Shown here: positions 28,256-40,330 of the stretch, piece after piece
How positions within the stretch are numbered: position 1 is the stretch's first letter
Layout of the letters: each line of letters opens with the position of its first letter
Assembly (NCBI GenBank): GCA_023238725.1
Contig: CM041547.1
Coordinates: forward strand, 22,182,744 to 22,246,743
Reading direction: 5' to 3'
Origin: Scortum barcoo
Lineage: Eukaryota; Chordata; Actinopteri; Centrarchiformes; Terapontidae
Length of the DNA: 64,000 nt
The notes under the pieces: model-generated
Told to the model about the DNA's origin: nothing
What the model saw: only the letters and a program-made list of their open reading frames with translations
Database searches by the model: none
Made by a program: the position numbers and the translations under genes

Positions 28256-31200
28256 TCAAAGGAAGGGGGTAGGGGCTGTGTGCTTGTGAAAGAGCCTGGG
28301 GTATCAAAGTACACAGCTTTACTACTAGCTCTGGGCGTTTACAAAACACTGTGCATGACAATTATTAGCACAAGAACTAACAGCTCATCAAGTCACATAG
28401 TTAACTGTGTATGTCATGGCCATTATAGATGTAGCCTGTGTGTGTGCACATACATTATCCTGGCCCAGCAAACAAAATTTCCACAAATAGACACGCAGTG
28501 AAAAACTTCTGACAACAATACTTTTCCTTTAAAAAAAAAAAAAAAAAAAAAAAACTGAGAAGATTTAACCAAGTGTCCATCTTACCTTGAAACGATAAGA
28601 TATATCTTGGCATCAGTGTAACTACAATAATGTGATTTAAATAAATAAAGTGGCCCTGTCTTTAAAATAAAACAAAAAATATCTATACACTAAGTTCTGC
28701 AGTGTAAGCAGCACTGCTGTGGCACTGGTCCAGCAGGTGGTAATTGCAGAGTCGCATACCCCCAAATTAGAAACAGAATTGTTAGAATTGTGAAACAAAT
28801 GACTGATGTGATGGTAAAAATAGCTGACATACTGCACATGCAGTACATGTAACATTTAAAGGCTATGCCATGCTTTATTGTTTCATACATTTATAGCATG
28901 CTGCTCACACTTCACTTCTGTCTGACTTTGATGTTGTGACCTTGACGAGGTCATAACTGCTGCTACTATTTAACAGAAAAGTAGAATAAAAATGAATTTT
29001 CCCACTCAACCACATGAAAAGCCTAGTCCTGAAACTGTGGGAAAACGAACAAATGTGACCCAGAGCTTGTATTAAAAAAAAAAGTTATTGATCACCACAA
29101 CATGAAGGCCTAAAACCAACATGGCCGCCTCTATATGTCTCTGAGTTTGAATGTGACTGGGGCTTATTTGGCTGGCCTGGTTAAAAGAGGCAGGTGTCAG
29201 GTGGAGTGGTAACCTGACCTATGGCAGGGAACGTGTCATGGTATCCCGCACATACTGTCTCCCTCTGATACATGTCTATCCATGCACTCTATAAATACAG
29301 AGGGCTTATGGTTTTCATTACACAGAGTCAGCCATGTTACATCTACAGTTGGCCTGAGGTGCGGCTTGCGTCTGATGAAATGAAAGACCCAGACTTTCCT
29401 CCCTTCCATTCAGCTCATGGTACAGTAATACATAGGAGCTTTCGTCATGGCAGCGGCCACATGCAGAGCAGGGGCGCAGGAGTCCAAGAAGGAGCTGAGT
29501 ATTTGAAATGTTAATATACTTTCCCTTAAGCAGACCTAATTATAGAGTATAAATGATTAGAAAACATGGACTGAATTTATTCTAGACAGGTTACTTTCAC
29601 AGTGACCACCTTCGGTCTTAAATTGTTACCTTAACCTTCTGCCAGCAGAGTTCAATCTGAATGACACTTTGAATGGCAGCACCCAAAGCGGACCTCAGTG
29701 ACAGAACATTAAATTTACCACCCGTCACATGCAACAAAGGAATCCTGGGAACATGTTTAGCTTGCAAAGTTGAGCTGGATGGGCGGCTCTCAACAGCAAA
29801 GATGGGGGTCGAATTGCATTGTGGGTAATGTTGTGAGACCAATATTATGGGAGTGCAATGTTAAATGGGAGGAGTACTCTTATCAAATAACCATTTCCTA
29901 CTTGAGCTAATGTAAATTTCTAATGTGAATATCTGCCAAGCAGGCTACCATGTTCATACAGCTATCATGTGGCAAAGTTGGCTGCTTCACCTTTTATTCT
30001 GACCTCAAGTTGTGATCCTGACAACTTGACAAATGTAGGTCTAATAATCACACCCTTTTAGTTTTTGGTTTAGATCAATTCTTGAGGGAAATGTCTACAA
30101 TGTAAAAGGTCATGTGTCAAGGATCCAGCATGAGCAGGGTCAAGTATCCCACTGTATACTGTGAGGGGCCATTCTATTCAGAACACCTAAACATAGAAAG
30201 AGATTAATTTATGTCAACTTGCTATCAAACCTATACATTCAAATGGATCTTAAAGTGTCCACAGGCACTGAAAGATGGAGGGCAGGGGGCAAAATTGGCA
30301 CATATACAACTTTTACACATGATTAGCCAACCAACCATGTCCGCCCTCCCTCCTCCACCTCAATGTGCTGCCTTATCTAAGGGCTTCACACATTCACTGC
30401 CACCTTATCAAGGCATGTCAGTCAGGCTGAAACAAACGTGGTGGCCTTCACTATGAAAACCAGCACCATGCACAAATATAAACACAAAAATGTGAAAATT
30501 ACACTATCTCAAATGTTCAAGAAATAGAGATACTAGATGACTGCACATGATAAACGATTTAATCAGAATCAGCCTCAGCTTAGCAACCGGCTACCAACGC
30601 CCCCCCCCAAATCTGTCAAAATGGACTCTTCCAGAGAAGAGATGTGGAGGGTCGATGTTGCAGATGCAAAGATGATGTGCACCAAAGTGTTGTGTCATTG
30701 CACTTCTCTTTGAGCTGCACATGCTCAGAGAGAGAACAGTGTGTGCTGGGAATAAATGCAAGATAACCCTCCAGTAATATCACTGACATGGTGTCCCTGG
30801 CCGTTGACACAGCAAGAGCAGAACGGAGACAGCGTGGACAGCGGGGAGAAACGGAACACACTAACGCAAGGTATTCTGGGGAAAAGGGAGGCTGTGACGC
30901 AAGCAGATTCCCAGCCTTCATCCATGCGAACAGATGAGAATCAAACATCACCCCGCTGCCATCATTAATCCCCAAAAGTCACTCTCCCCTGAATAGGGTA
31001 CCTCAAGTTTTTATAACCCTTACCCCTGGCGCCCAGCTGAGATGTCGAACTCGGTTACATTTCAACAGGCACGCTCTCCTGGTGGTATTCAGCGCTCACC
31101 ACAGCATCTTCCGCAGAGACTCCATTTTAGCATGGCGCATTTTAGGAAACTGCTGTCCTTTCATTCAATCACCAGTTAGACACCGTGCAACGTTAAATCA

Positions 31201-31595
31201 GCTCAGAATTATGTGATCTAAGTTTGGGTGCTCTGTGTCTGTGGGGCATCGCAAACTATTAGAAATTTTGGTTTCTGGATGGGGCTCCTTCACCTTCAGC
31301 TGTTCAACATCTCAGCGAGTACAAAGGTTTGAAGGCAACTCTTGAAGCCAGAGGAGAACATGTAGAAGATGTGGACCAAAGGTCTGCAAGAGGTTCCTAT
31401 GTGTTCACTAAGTTTGGTGATCATGATGAAGAACGACTCTTTACTGATGGTAGAGGAAACACATTTGCAAATGTATTTGCTCTTTGCACACATGCACACT
31501 GTCACCTACCATTTGTCCAGGTCAGCCTTGATGCTGGCACAAGCAGCAGGGACGGGGGCCTCGGCGGGGGCGGCGGCGGTCTCGGAGTCTGACAT
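24000..31595 (-). CDS. Twin-CX9C (CHCH) microprotein, COX17-like, 57 aa in two exons
   Basis: Coding exons 31595-31510 (28 codons plus TG) and 24087-24000 (T plus 28 codons and stop). The intron is about 7.4 kb; donor GTAGGT and acceptor TTTTTCCAG. The splice completes a Cys codon (TG|T). The product has an acidic/Ala-Pro N-tail, then Cys19-X9-Cys29, eight residues, Cys38-X9-Cys48, and the tail VKSATEGTS. This is the exact cysteine spacing of COX17 (twin CX9C), and CVAEKAGEGC / CKDLMEAFAAC align with its two helices. Family knowledge: such proteins fold by Mia40 oxidation in the mitochondrial intermembrane space. The COX17 copper-binding Cys-Cys just before the first helix is absent (PVPAAC instead), so copper delivery is unlikely. 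Assembly of the two exons is my inference; a standard COX17 orthologue is not claimed. Confidence 0.6.
25425..25640. repeat. Dispersed TTAGC/GACTGGAAAC-type repeat
   Basis: Contains ATCTTAGCATTAAGACTGG and CTAGCCTGGCTCTGTCC, matching the repeats at 8.5, 52.4 and 61.5 kb. Confidence 0.6.
25972..26006. repeat. (GT)n microsatellite
   Basis: Perfect GT run inside the CHCH-gene intron. Confidence 0.93.
28224..28253. repeat. (GT)n microsatellite
   Basis: Perfect GT run inside the CHCH-gene intron. Confidence 0.93.
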
Positions 31596-33565
31596 GTCTG
31601 TAGTGCTGCTGTGTGGTGTTGAGGGTCGAGTGTCCTGTCCTGTTCCTGTCCTCCGAAACGCCTATGGATCCCAGAGCCACCAAGAGAGACAGAGAAAAAG
31701 AGAGAGAGAGACAGTGGAGTTGAGAGTGAGTTGGTTTAAGGGGAGGGACCACAGGAGGTGGTGGGAGGAGATAAACATGTGAGAGGGCAGCACATGTGTG
31801 TACATAGCAGTGAGGGGCAGGGATGGTGGGGGTGGGTGCAAGGGTGAAGGAGCAGTGACCTAGAATGAAGTACAAAGGCGGAAGATTGGGAAACAAGGAC
31901 AAAAGAGCGGAAGTGGTGCAATGAGGTTCCTTCTTGATGTCAGGTCTGTCACGTGGTTTGACACTTAGTACTCAACACTGAATGAGTTTCTACACAGTTC
32001 AGGCATGGAGATACAAGCTTATCATTACAGCGTGTCGATAGTAGTGGAAAACACTCTTTTCACAGACCATGCACAATGTGATGGAGTGAAGTAACCAGCG
32101 AGTGTGTCAGGGCTGCTGGAACATGATGAGAACTTTAGTCATCTGTCCACTGAGTTGTGCCACCTAGTGGCAGCTTTGTGTAAGATGTTCATCTGCATCA
32201 TGTTGCTGCAGTCCCCATCACAGCACATGGCAGCCATGCTGCAAAAGGTCAGGGAATGTAAAGGCAGCAAAATGTCTTAGAGCTGAACACAGAGAGGACA
32301 TGTGTCTTTCATTATCAGTAATCACTGCACTTCATTATTCGCAAGTATATTGGCAATATATTGAATTCATCCAACCACAAGTGGAAGCAGAGGTCACAAT
32401 GAGGCCTGTTTGTGCTTGTAGGAAAACTCAGGTTTTCCAAGGTCACAGTCAGAACTTAGGAACTCTTCAAAACATCCTCTGAAAAAGTTTGGACTTTGCG
32501 CCTGATGATAATTTTCACTGTCAATTAAACTCAATATTTTCTACCCTCAAAAGATTTGTAACGTGGACAACTAATTATATATATTATATATATATATATA
32601 TATTGAACACAGTTGAGATTTATTGGGATTTTTGTATGCAGAATCTCAAAAGCCAAACAGTTAAAGTTTTTTACTTTTGCACTGAAGTTGTGACTCTTGC
32701 AAATCTTCTCGACCCTAAAACTAAGCCCTTCTTTTCTTTTGTTGACATTTATTCAGCAATGGTCTGGTAACATCAATGTATACCTAAAGGTAAACTGAGG
32801 AAAATGGTGCATATCAATGAAAGCAAAGTCTTATCATGCAGTAAATACATTCCCAAAATACATATAACTCATGCTGGTTTTTAAGAAAGGCATTGTGAAG
32901 ATAAACTTGAAGTTGCTTCCAAACCTTTGGCCTGTATTGATAAATGTAGATCAGATAATGACCAAAGCTTATTATCAACATCATCATCATGACGCTGCAC
33001 CGCGTTATGCAACAACCTGCAGGAGGCCTGAGGACTCCTGGAAAGTCTGCATGCTCACTATCAAACGCTTCTGATACCGATAACATGTACCCCACTAACA
33101 CACACAGACGTCGATTATTTTGCATAATTTAACTAAAAAGCCTTCCATGAGTGTCTCACCTGGTCTGCTCGTCTCCACACCTCTTTTTGGTTTGCAATCC
33201 TTGCCCTCTGCACACCTGGTGAGGCTCTAAAACTTTTACACGAGCCTATGAATCATGGGATATGTAGTCGCAGAGTGTGATCACCACAACCTCAGGCTGC
33301 TTACAAAGACATACTGCTGAATAGTTAGAAGCTTTTCTTCTTCTTCTTAAAAAGCATTTTAACTTTCTTCTCAACATGTGTGAAATATCAAACCTCAACC
33401 ACACTAACTGTCCCCTGCTGCTTCCTAAAACCATGCCTACTCATTCATATTCCACAAAGAGGGAAAGAAAAAGTGTGCAGTGTCTATATTGCATTTGCAT
33501 CAAATGTCAACCAATTAACTCTCTCCATGGAAAAACCTCATCTGCTCACCTCCCCTAACAGAAAT
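31596..33565. other. Upstream region of the CHCH gene, left flank of the prolactin duplication
   Basis: Directly upstream of the CHCH start (31,596-31,670) the complement is CpG-containing and could be 5' UTR; the rest is AT-rich with a TA microsatellite at 32,574-32,602. No coding exon or recognisable repeat family found. The sequence to 33,565 occurs once, so it lies outside the duplicated unit. Confidence 0.5.
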
Positions 33566-34430
33566 AGTACCTTGTCTCCAAATCACACAAAAAAAACTTT
33601 CTGAGCAACAAAAAAGCTTCTCTGAGAAGCATTCCACACCTCCCTGTGAGACCATGTGCACAGAGACAGGAGGGAACACCATGTACTTTAAGTATCATAA
33701 AGGGCTTCCTGTGCAGAAATAAGACTGAATTTAGGACTGAATTGATCAAACAATGCCATTAATACCTACCTATCTGCAGATGGGATGTCCTGGTCCTGAG
33801 TTAGTCTGCAAATAGTGCAGGAATCAGCAGAAAATGCCAAGGGGGGCTGTGTTGCACTGCAACTGCTCTGTAGTGAATGTGATCTCACTGAAAGGGGGTG
33901 TGTAGTTTTACAACCGTGTGCATGTGTGTGCATGTGTGTCTCATGGTATGTGCCGATGCCAGGGGCTGAAAGACAAAGGGGGGAGGGGAGAGGAGATAAA
34001 GAAAGAGGGAAAAAAAAGAAAGAAAGCGCAACAGACTAAAAAGAAGTGCCTGTTTGAGATTCCATCAGGGTTAAAGGTTGAGGTGTGGGGGGGCTCTGCA
34101 CACATGTAACATTTATGTCTGCACAGACATGGTGTGCTGCAACGAGCTCGATGTCTCAGCCCAGGTGAAATATGGCCCCTGTGGTTCTCAAAGCTTCCCT
34201 GCAGACCTTTCTTCATGTCATTTCCTTATCTGTCTCTGTGCACTTTTCTCACTCATATGCATGACAAGACCCTCAGGCTGTGTGCTAAATTTGCACAAAT
34301 AACACCACGTACTTGTATACCCAAAACACGCCCACTTCTTTTGCTTTGTAAGACAAAGCCAGCAACATAAACCTGTTTTCTGACAACAAGTGGATATTTG
34401 CTTACAGCAAATGGAGACAGGAAAATACAA

Positions 34431-34510
34431 ATGTGTGTGCATGTGTGTGTGTGTGTGTGCATGTGTGTGTAAGTGCGTGCATGTGTGTGTCTGCGTGTGT
34501 GTGTTTGTGT
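34431..34510. repeat. GT-rich microsatellite, unit A
   Basis: Interrupted GT/GCAT repeat upstream of prl copy A; the counterpart at 41,316-41,395 in unit B has a different length and unit arrangement. Confidence 0.85.
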
Positions 34511-36605
34511 TACCTGTGTGAAGGAGGCAGAGGGCTGCCAAAGGCTGCTGAAGGAACGTGTAGGCACTTTGTGTGTGATGTCCTTGAGAGGAGAGTTGAT
34601 GTGTAACTTTGTGAAAAGAAAAGACATTCTGAACTTAAAGCTCCTGTTCTGTTTGGATCCCCCCTAAAACAGCTCAAAAAACACATTTAATATTATTTTA
34701 TCAGCTGTATTATATTATGTCTGTTATTTTGCACACACACATGCACAGTGGGGTCTGTGAGGAAGTCATAATGAGGATGGAATTTAATGGTCAACAAAAT
34801 CTGAAACAGAATTATTTTTATTACCTGATTACATACATACTAATTTTGAGACTGATTGAGAAACAGATAATATTTATTACTAGCTGACTTACTACTGTAT
34901 GCTTCACAACGTTTCTAAATTTGCAAAACACCTTTTAAGCTGATTTCATGCTGCTCTGAATGTTTTTTGTTCTTTTTTTACTCATTTTCTCTCTGTGCAT
35001 GATATTTTTCACAAACTACCCTGTTCACAGCTTTAGACATAATAACAAAATAAGTCATAAACATTCAACACACAGTAATCAGGTCAGATTTTAATCTTTT
35101 GTGTCCTGATTTAATCAATTAGCAAATGTGCTTACTGCTATGAATGAAAAGACCATCTTTTTGCCTCAAAGTTAAGATTTTAAACAACATTACTTAGACC
35201 CAGAAAAGCACATTTTCTGTGTTTTTCTGTCACATTATTGTAGATGTAGACTTTGTGTCCCAGTTGTTTGATCTCTGTTGGATCATGCTCCTCTCCGCCT
35301 GTGATTCCTGCTCTTTTGGACCTGCCAGTCCACTCATGTCCACCAGATGTCCTCACTGAGTCTCCGCCTCTGTCCACCTGCTCTGCCCTGCTGTAAAAAT
35401 GTAGTTATCTGAGTCATTTTTGACCCCATAATCCATGTCTTTGTTAATTAATGACTTTTGGAAACCAAGATGAATATAGTCGTTAATCCACAGCCCATAA
35501 AACCTTTCTGTATTTGGAGTAACATCAATGCTTTATTATCATTTCCATATTTGGCCACCTTCACCAAATGTCAAAGTTCAGGTAGGAATGAAGGAAAGGC
35601 TTACCACGTCAATACTTTTCCACATATAAAATGTTAATTTTTTACACATTTTGCTGTGAGGTCAGTCAAACAATGATGTCAATTAAACACAAGAGCTACA
35701 TATCATGTGAAGGAGATCATATAGAAACCTCTATGCTGAGTAGATATGATGACATTGTTCCCACAAGAAGAAATTGATATTAATGAAAGGGCTCAGAAGG
35801 ATTCACAAATGTACTTCATGTTTTGAAGTACATTTGTACTTTGCACTGTGACTCTCCACAAAAATATTTTTCAATCAAAGACTGATCAGACTCCATGGAG
35901 TCCTGTTATGTAACGAACTATAAAAAATACATAGCCCTAATGCGGGTTATCAACAGGAGAACGCTCTCAAAAACTGATCAGAGGAGGGCTTCATGGAATT
36001 TTAGGACATAAAAGAGAAACAACATTCAGACTGAGACTACTCCCACATCTGGATCATTTGATGATCACGTTTGCACAATATCTTTCAAACCTACCAATAT
36101 TAAACAAACAAACAAACAAATAAATTAAATTGTTAAACGCTTAAATATAAAATGGATTTAAATAAAAGGCAACGGACTGTAAGAACTCTATGTTGAGATG
36201 TTGTTATTCTCTTTCCATATTAGCATGTTTACCTTCAGGTTTGAGGATACAGGTAACAGGTGGGATAACTCGGACACAATGTACCGTTGTGAGTTATGGA
36301 CTTAGTGATTTAACCATCAAAAGAAGTTAAGGAACAGACGTGTCACAGCGTCATTACAAAACTGGGTGTGAACATCGGTGTTTTTATTCATTCATCTAAT
36401 TAAGATCTGGGAGGGACTTTTTCCGCATTTGTGCCACACGCACACACACACACACACACAGTCATCGACCTGTGGCTGCGTCCTGTTGCATCCATTCAAT
36501 TCTCCTTGACCATGTTTCTCATTATGAAGCAGAACCAAAGAGGTTCCAGACAATCAGCGCACACTCATCTTCTGCTGCATAACCAATGTGCTGAAACCAA
36601 GGAAC

Positions 36606-36612
36606 TATAAAA
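36606..36612 (+). promoter_or_regulatory. TATA box of prl copy A
   Basis: TATAAAA 70 bp upstream of the start codon, the distance expected for a short prl 5' UTR. The flank upstream contains AT-rich ATTCATTCAT-like motifs near 36,386 that could bind the pituitary factor Pit-1, but this is only a motif resemblance. Confidence 0.75.
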
Positions 36613-36675
36613 CGGAGGCAAAATGGACAAAGAGAAAGAAGCAGCGAGGAGAAAAAGGAGAAGCAAAGAAGAGAG

Positions 36676-38674
36676 ATGGCTCACAGAAATACTGATGGAA
36701 GCAAACTCTTCGTGATGGGTGAGGACAGCTGGTCTGTTTGATCTATTGATGGACTTGTTTGAAACTCTGCAACCATTTTCATGTGTTTGTCTGGGATCTG
36801 TACAATGCTATCCAATACACTAAAATGACATTGATCTATTTTATAATGTTAAGAGAGTTTTTAACTAATGAAAAAATGAAAACCTTGTTTGTTTGTTTTT
36901 TTAAATATCAGAGCTATAACTACAAATTATCCTGCCTGTTCTATGGATACCAGCTCATCACAGATCCAGTATAATGGCAAATATGTCACTTGATAAGTAA
37001 GAATGCTGCATTGCATTGCAGTAGGAAAACACCAAAAATATGTTTAAGGCTTTATTGGCTGACCAAATTTAATGGATTTCTATTACAAATATTTGGTAAT
37101 ATTTCATGTTCATGTTAAACAAAGCAAATCCTTAGAAAAAATACAACATCTTGAAGAGGTGTGTAAAGGACACTGAAATATTTTGTGTAAAATATTGAAT
37201 CAGATTGGAAATCAGTTAAAGCTGCTTGTTGCTAAAGCTTGTTTCACAACCTTAACATTTAATGAAATGGACACTCAGTGGTTTACTTGATTAAAATGAA
37301 AAAAAAAAATCAACTCTGTATCATCTCTGTCATTCCCCCATGCTCCGCAGTGTTGTATGTGGTGGCGACGTGCACCGCCATCCCCATCAGTGACCTGCTG
37401 GACCGAGCCTCTCAGCGCTCCGACATCCTGCATTCCCTCAGCACAACACTCACACAAGAGCTGGTCAGCGCCTGTTTTATCTCTCTGTCTTTGCATTGTC
37501 TCAGGTGTCGGAGATCTTCCTCGATATACATGATAAATTGCCTGTTAAAACCCTATTCAGCTGTGCTCTCGGCCTCCTGATGCCCTGGGGCTAAATCATG
37601 TGGGTGCTTGGACTGCGTCATACTGGCACGCAGGTCAAGTTTTCTCATGCATTCAGCACAGTAAGAATAAAACTACGCCAGTCAAAAGAAAGCCATTACT
37701 GTGAATATTTGAGATGTAAATTTGGAGAAACTCTTCAAAGTTATCTCAAAGTAATAGTTACCATTAAAATAACTATTAAAAGACCAAGGTTTTGCATGAC
37801 TCAGTTTACATTTTCAACCCCCCAGGTGCCCATAAACTTCCATTCATTTATGTGTCAGAATTATAAAACTTGCTTTCCATCAAAGTAAAATTAAGCAACC
37901 ACACTCCTTAATAATCCAAAATAATCTTCTCTCCTTCCCAGGACACTCATTTCCCCCCTATGGGCCGGGTGATCATGCCCCGCCCCTCAATGTGCCACAC
38001 CTCCTCTCTACAGACGCCCAATGACAAGGCGCAGGCTCTGCAAATATCAGTAAGTGACTGTACATCTTTATGTTTCTCATTTCTTCCTTACGCTTTGCTT
38101 CTCTGTGAACCCATCAGATCATATTTCCTTAGATGTTTGATCAGCATAATGTTAATGCGGTTTGACTTCCTCTCCAGGAAGCCGACCTGCTGTCCTTGGC
38201 CCGCTCCCTGCTTCAGGCCTGGGTAGACCCCCTGTTAGTCCTGTCTACGTCCGCTCCCACCCTGCCTCACCCTGCAAAGAACAGCATATCCAACAAGATC
38301 CAGGAGCTGCGGGAGCACTCCAAGAACCTGGGAGACGGGCTCAACATCATATCTGACAAGGTGTGTAAGAGTCGGAGGAAGAAGCCTTGAACAAACTGTG
38401 TTTTGCTTTTGCACTCATTTAGAATATATAACGTGTATTAAAAACATCTTTCCTCCCTTTCACCTCCTCTGTTCTCTCCCAGATGGGCCCAGTGGCTCAG
38501 ACCATCTCCTTGCTGCCCTACAGAGGAGGCAATGACATTGGCCAGGACAAGATTTCCAAACTGACCAACTTTCATTTCCTGCTGTCCTGCTTCCGCCGGG
38601 ACTCCAACAAGATTGACAGCTTCCTCAAAGTCCTACGGTGCCGCGCAGCCCAACTGCAGCCTGAGATGTGCTGA
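36676..38674 (+). CDS. prl: Prolactin, copy A, five coding exons, 212 aa
   Basis: Pituitary hormone of the growth hormone/prolactin family; in teleosts it acts through the prolactin receptor in freshwater osmoregulation (family knowledge). Exons: 36676-36718, 37351-37463, 37942-38049, 38178-38360, 38483-38674, all with GT/AG borders; the five-exon layout and sizes are those of teleost prl. Signal peptide of 24 residues ends ...VVATCTA, then mature IPISDLLDRASQRSD, 188 residues. Four cysteines (in PSMCHTSS, LLSCFRR, VLRC and the final EMC) make the two teleost disulfides; the N-terminal tetrapod disulfide is absent. Conserved landmarks are MPRPSMCHTSSLQTPND, YRGGNDIGQDKISKL and SFLKVLRCRAAQLQPEMC. 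The frame is intact throughout. The mature length equals tilapia PRL188. Copy B follows 8.8 kb downstream. Confidence 0.97.
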
Positions 38675-39390
38675 AGAGCTAGGCAGCCGGCCTGACTCTG
38701 AGACTGACGTCAAAACTTGTTTGCTACAACCGTAGATCAGCACCTATAAAGAATCAGCTACATGAGCTAATATCCTAATTTGCTAAGTAGTCGGCGTTAT
38801 GAACTTTTAGAAGGTGAAGACAAGGAGTGGTTACATGGCACACACATCTTTTGTTTAAAGTGAAACTTTTAAGTCATCATGGTGCACAAAACATTAACGT
38901 CACTGATCCAATTCTCAATGAGAGTGTATAGATGCTAAGCTAAAATGTTAAAAACTCTGAAATTGGTGGTGTAACCCCTGATTGATTTTCATGGATTAAG
39001 AACAAATGGTATTTTGCCAAAGGGACAAACATGTTGTTTCTTTATCAATGTAAAGGTTTGAACAGGTTAAGATGTTTCAGGTGAGCAGCCCAGTAAGTTT
39101 TCAATGTTTATAATGTTGTCCTGTCCTGATAGTCGCTGGAGGACAAAGCATAGCTCAGACGCTTCTCCAGATGTTTCCAGCTGGTCTGGTATTATGAACT
39201 GTCCACAAACAATGGTCCTCCCTCCTGTGACTCCTCCTTGTCTTTTCCCTCTGCTTTGACTGACGACAAACTGCAGCATTTGCACTTTAGATTTAATTAC
39301 ACTTTCTTTAAAGCATTTTGAATGTGATGCTTATCAATTCAAAAATCTCTTTAAAGTTTGTATCAATAAAAATCATCTCTTGCACAGTAA
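38675..39390 (+). other. 3' UTR of prl copy A
   Basis: About 700 bp from the stop to the first well-placed poly(A) signal, AATAAA at 39,365-39,370, followed by a T/GT-rich stretch (TGTTGTTTCC). No ORF within. Confidence 0.6.
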
Positions 39391-40019
39391 AATGTTGTTT
39401 CCTGTCAGTTTTTTCATTTGAGCAAATGAGGAAGTAGTAAAATATTGACTTAAACTAATGAAGCTCATTAACCATACTCTGTCATGCTCATTAAACCGAA
39501 CCAAACAATTTTAATTATGCACTACATAACATTCAGGAAGACATTTACATCAACTGCATGCAAGCTTTTAAACATTTCAAAATGTGACCTTCTAAGGTGC
39601 TCAGAAATAAAATGGGGACAGTGTAGTGATAATGAAGATGTGTCACTGTGACAGAGTTCAAAGAATTGATGATACGTGTTGAGATGAGTAGAAAAACTAA
39701 ACATCAGACTATAAAGTCAAAGCTACTTGGCTTCAGGGTTTTGGAGGTTTTGTGGGGAGGTGAAGCTGATCGTCCCACACCTGGATCCCTCTCTGCAGGA
39801 TAAACGAATCAAATGCAGCAATATTACCCAATGAGGTGAAGACATCTTGAGAAATAAGGAGACTGTTTAGCTAACAAAGATGCTGAATATTAAAGGAAGC
39901 AAATCTCACATCATTTATATGAATTTTACTGACAAACAGTTTCTGTTTATTGACCTCAAGCAGCCTATGTAAGCCACCAACTGTACAGACATTAGCTGTC
40001 AATTACAGTCAATTAGAGG

Positions 40020-40330
40020 AAAAACGTGAATGGCCCCTACAGTGAGGGGGGTCTGGTGGCTCTGTTATGCTGTGAGGGGCATTTTGCTGTCATGGTTTCT
40101 GTCCAATCTGGAGTGAAGAGTCAATATAAACAAAAAGTTGTTCTGAGCGATCGCCTTTATCCTATAATGAAACATTTCTTTTCTTTTTTTCTTATAGGAG
40201 GGGTCACTGAATGGTTTGATGAGGATGAAAATGTGGTGAATAATGTGCTATGTACTTCACAGTTGCTAGATCCTGACCCAACTGAGCCATTATGGGAGAC
40301 TCTGGAGTGACGTGTTAGACAGAGCTCTCC
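40020..40330 (+). mobile_element. Tc1/mariner-like transposase remnant, unit A end
   Basis: Translation around 40,198-40,309 gives VTEWFDEDENVVNN then PTEPLWETLE, resembling the LNPIEHLWE region of DDE transposases. Truncated at 40,330 where the duplication unit ends. Non-functional. Confidence 0.6.

Larger units (their letters stand above)
24088..31509. other. Long intron of the CHCH gene; repeats and low complexity
   Basis: No further coding exon found on either strand. It holds a TTAGC-type repeat at 25,425-25,640, GT microsatellites at 25,972-26,006 and 28,224-28,253, A-runs at 25,130-25,145 and 28,532-28,553, and a possible alternative first exon at 31140-31100 (see findings). AATAAA on the minus strand near 26,492 could be an unrelated or alternative poly(A) signal. 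Confidence 0.45.
33566..40330 (+). repeat. Tandem duplication unit A (first prolactin unit)
   Basis: From AGTACCTTGTCTCC at 33,566 to GACAGAGCTCTCC at 40,330 the sequence matches unit B (40,447-49,755) almost base for base. The exceptions are insertions in B, a 204-bp segment present only here (34,897-35,100), a 27-bp segment only here in intron 2 (about 37,711-37,737), and a short deletion here in intron 1. It carries about 3.1 kb of 5' flank, the complete prl gene and about 1.6 kb of 3' flank. Confidence 0.93.

Noticed and set aside
31263..31592. Plus-strand open frame with EARGEHVEDVDQRSARGSYV
   Set aside because: It overlaps the CHCH first exon on the opposite strand, ends in its GC-rich Gly run, and has no splice or start support. 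Composition alone is not enough.
33918..34667. Several ORFs up to 124 codons around the GT repeat upstream of prl (and the counterparts at 40.8-41.6 kb)
   Set aside because: Translations of (CA/GT)n and flanks (HTHTHT, VCVCVC runs); not conserved as protein between the two units.
36759..36974. 71-codon ORF in prl intron 1, identical in copy B (45,581-45,796)
   Set aside because: Identity is explained by the recent duplication of the whole region; the frame is AT-rich, lies inside a well-defined intron and resembles no protein.
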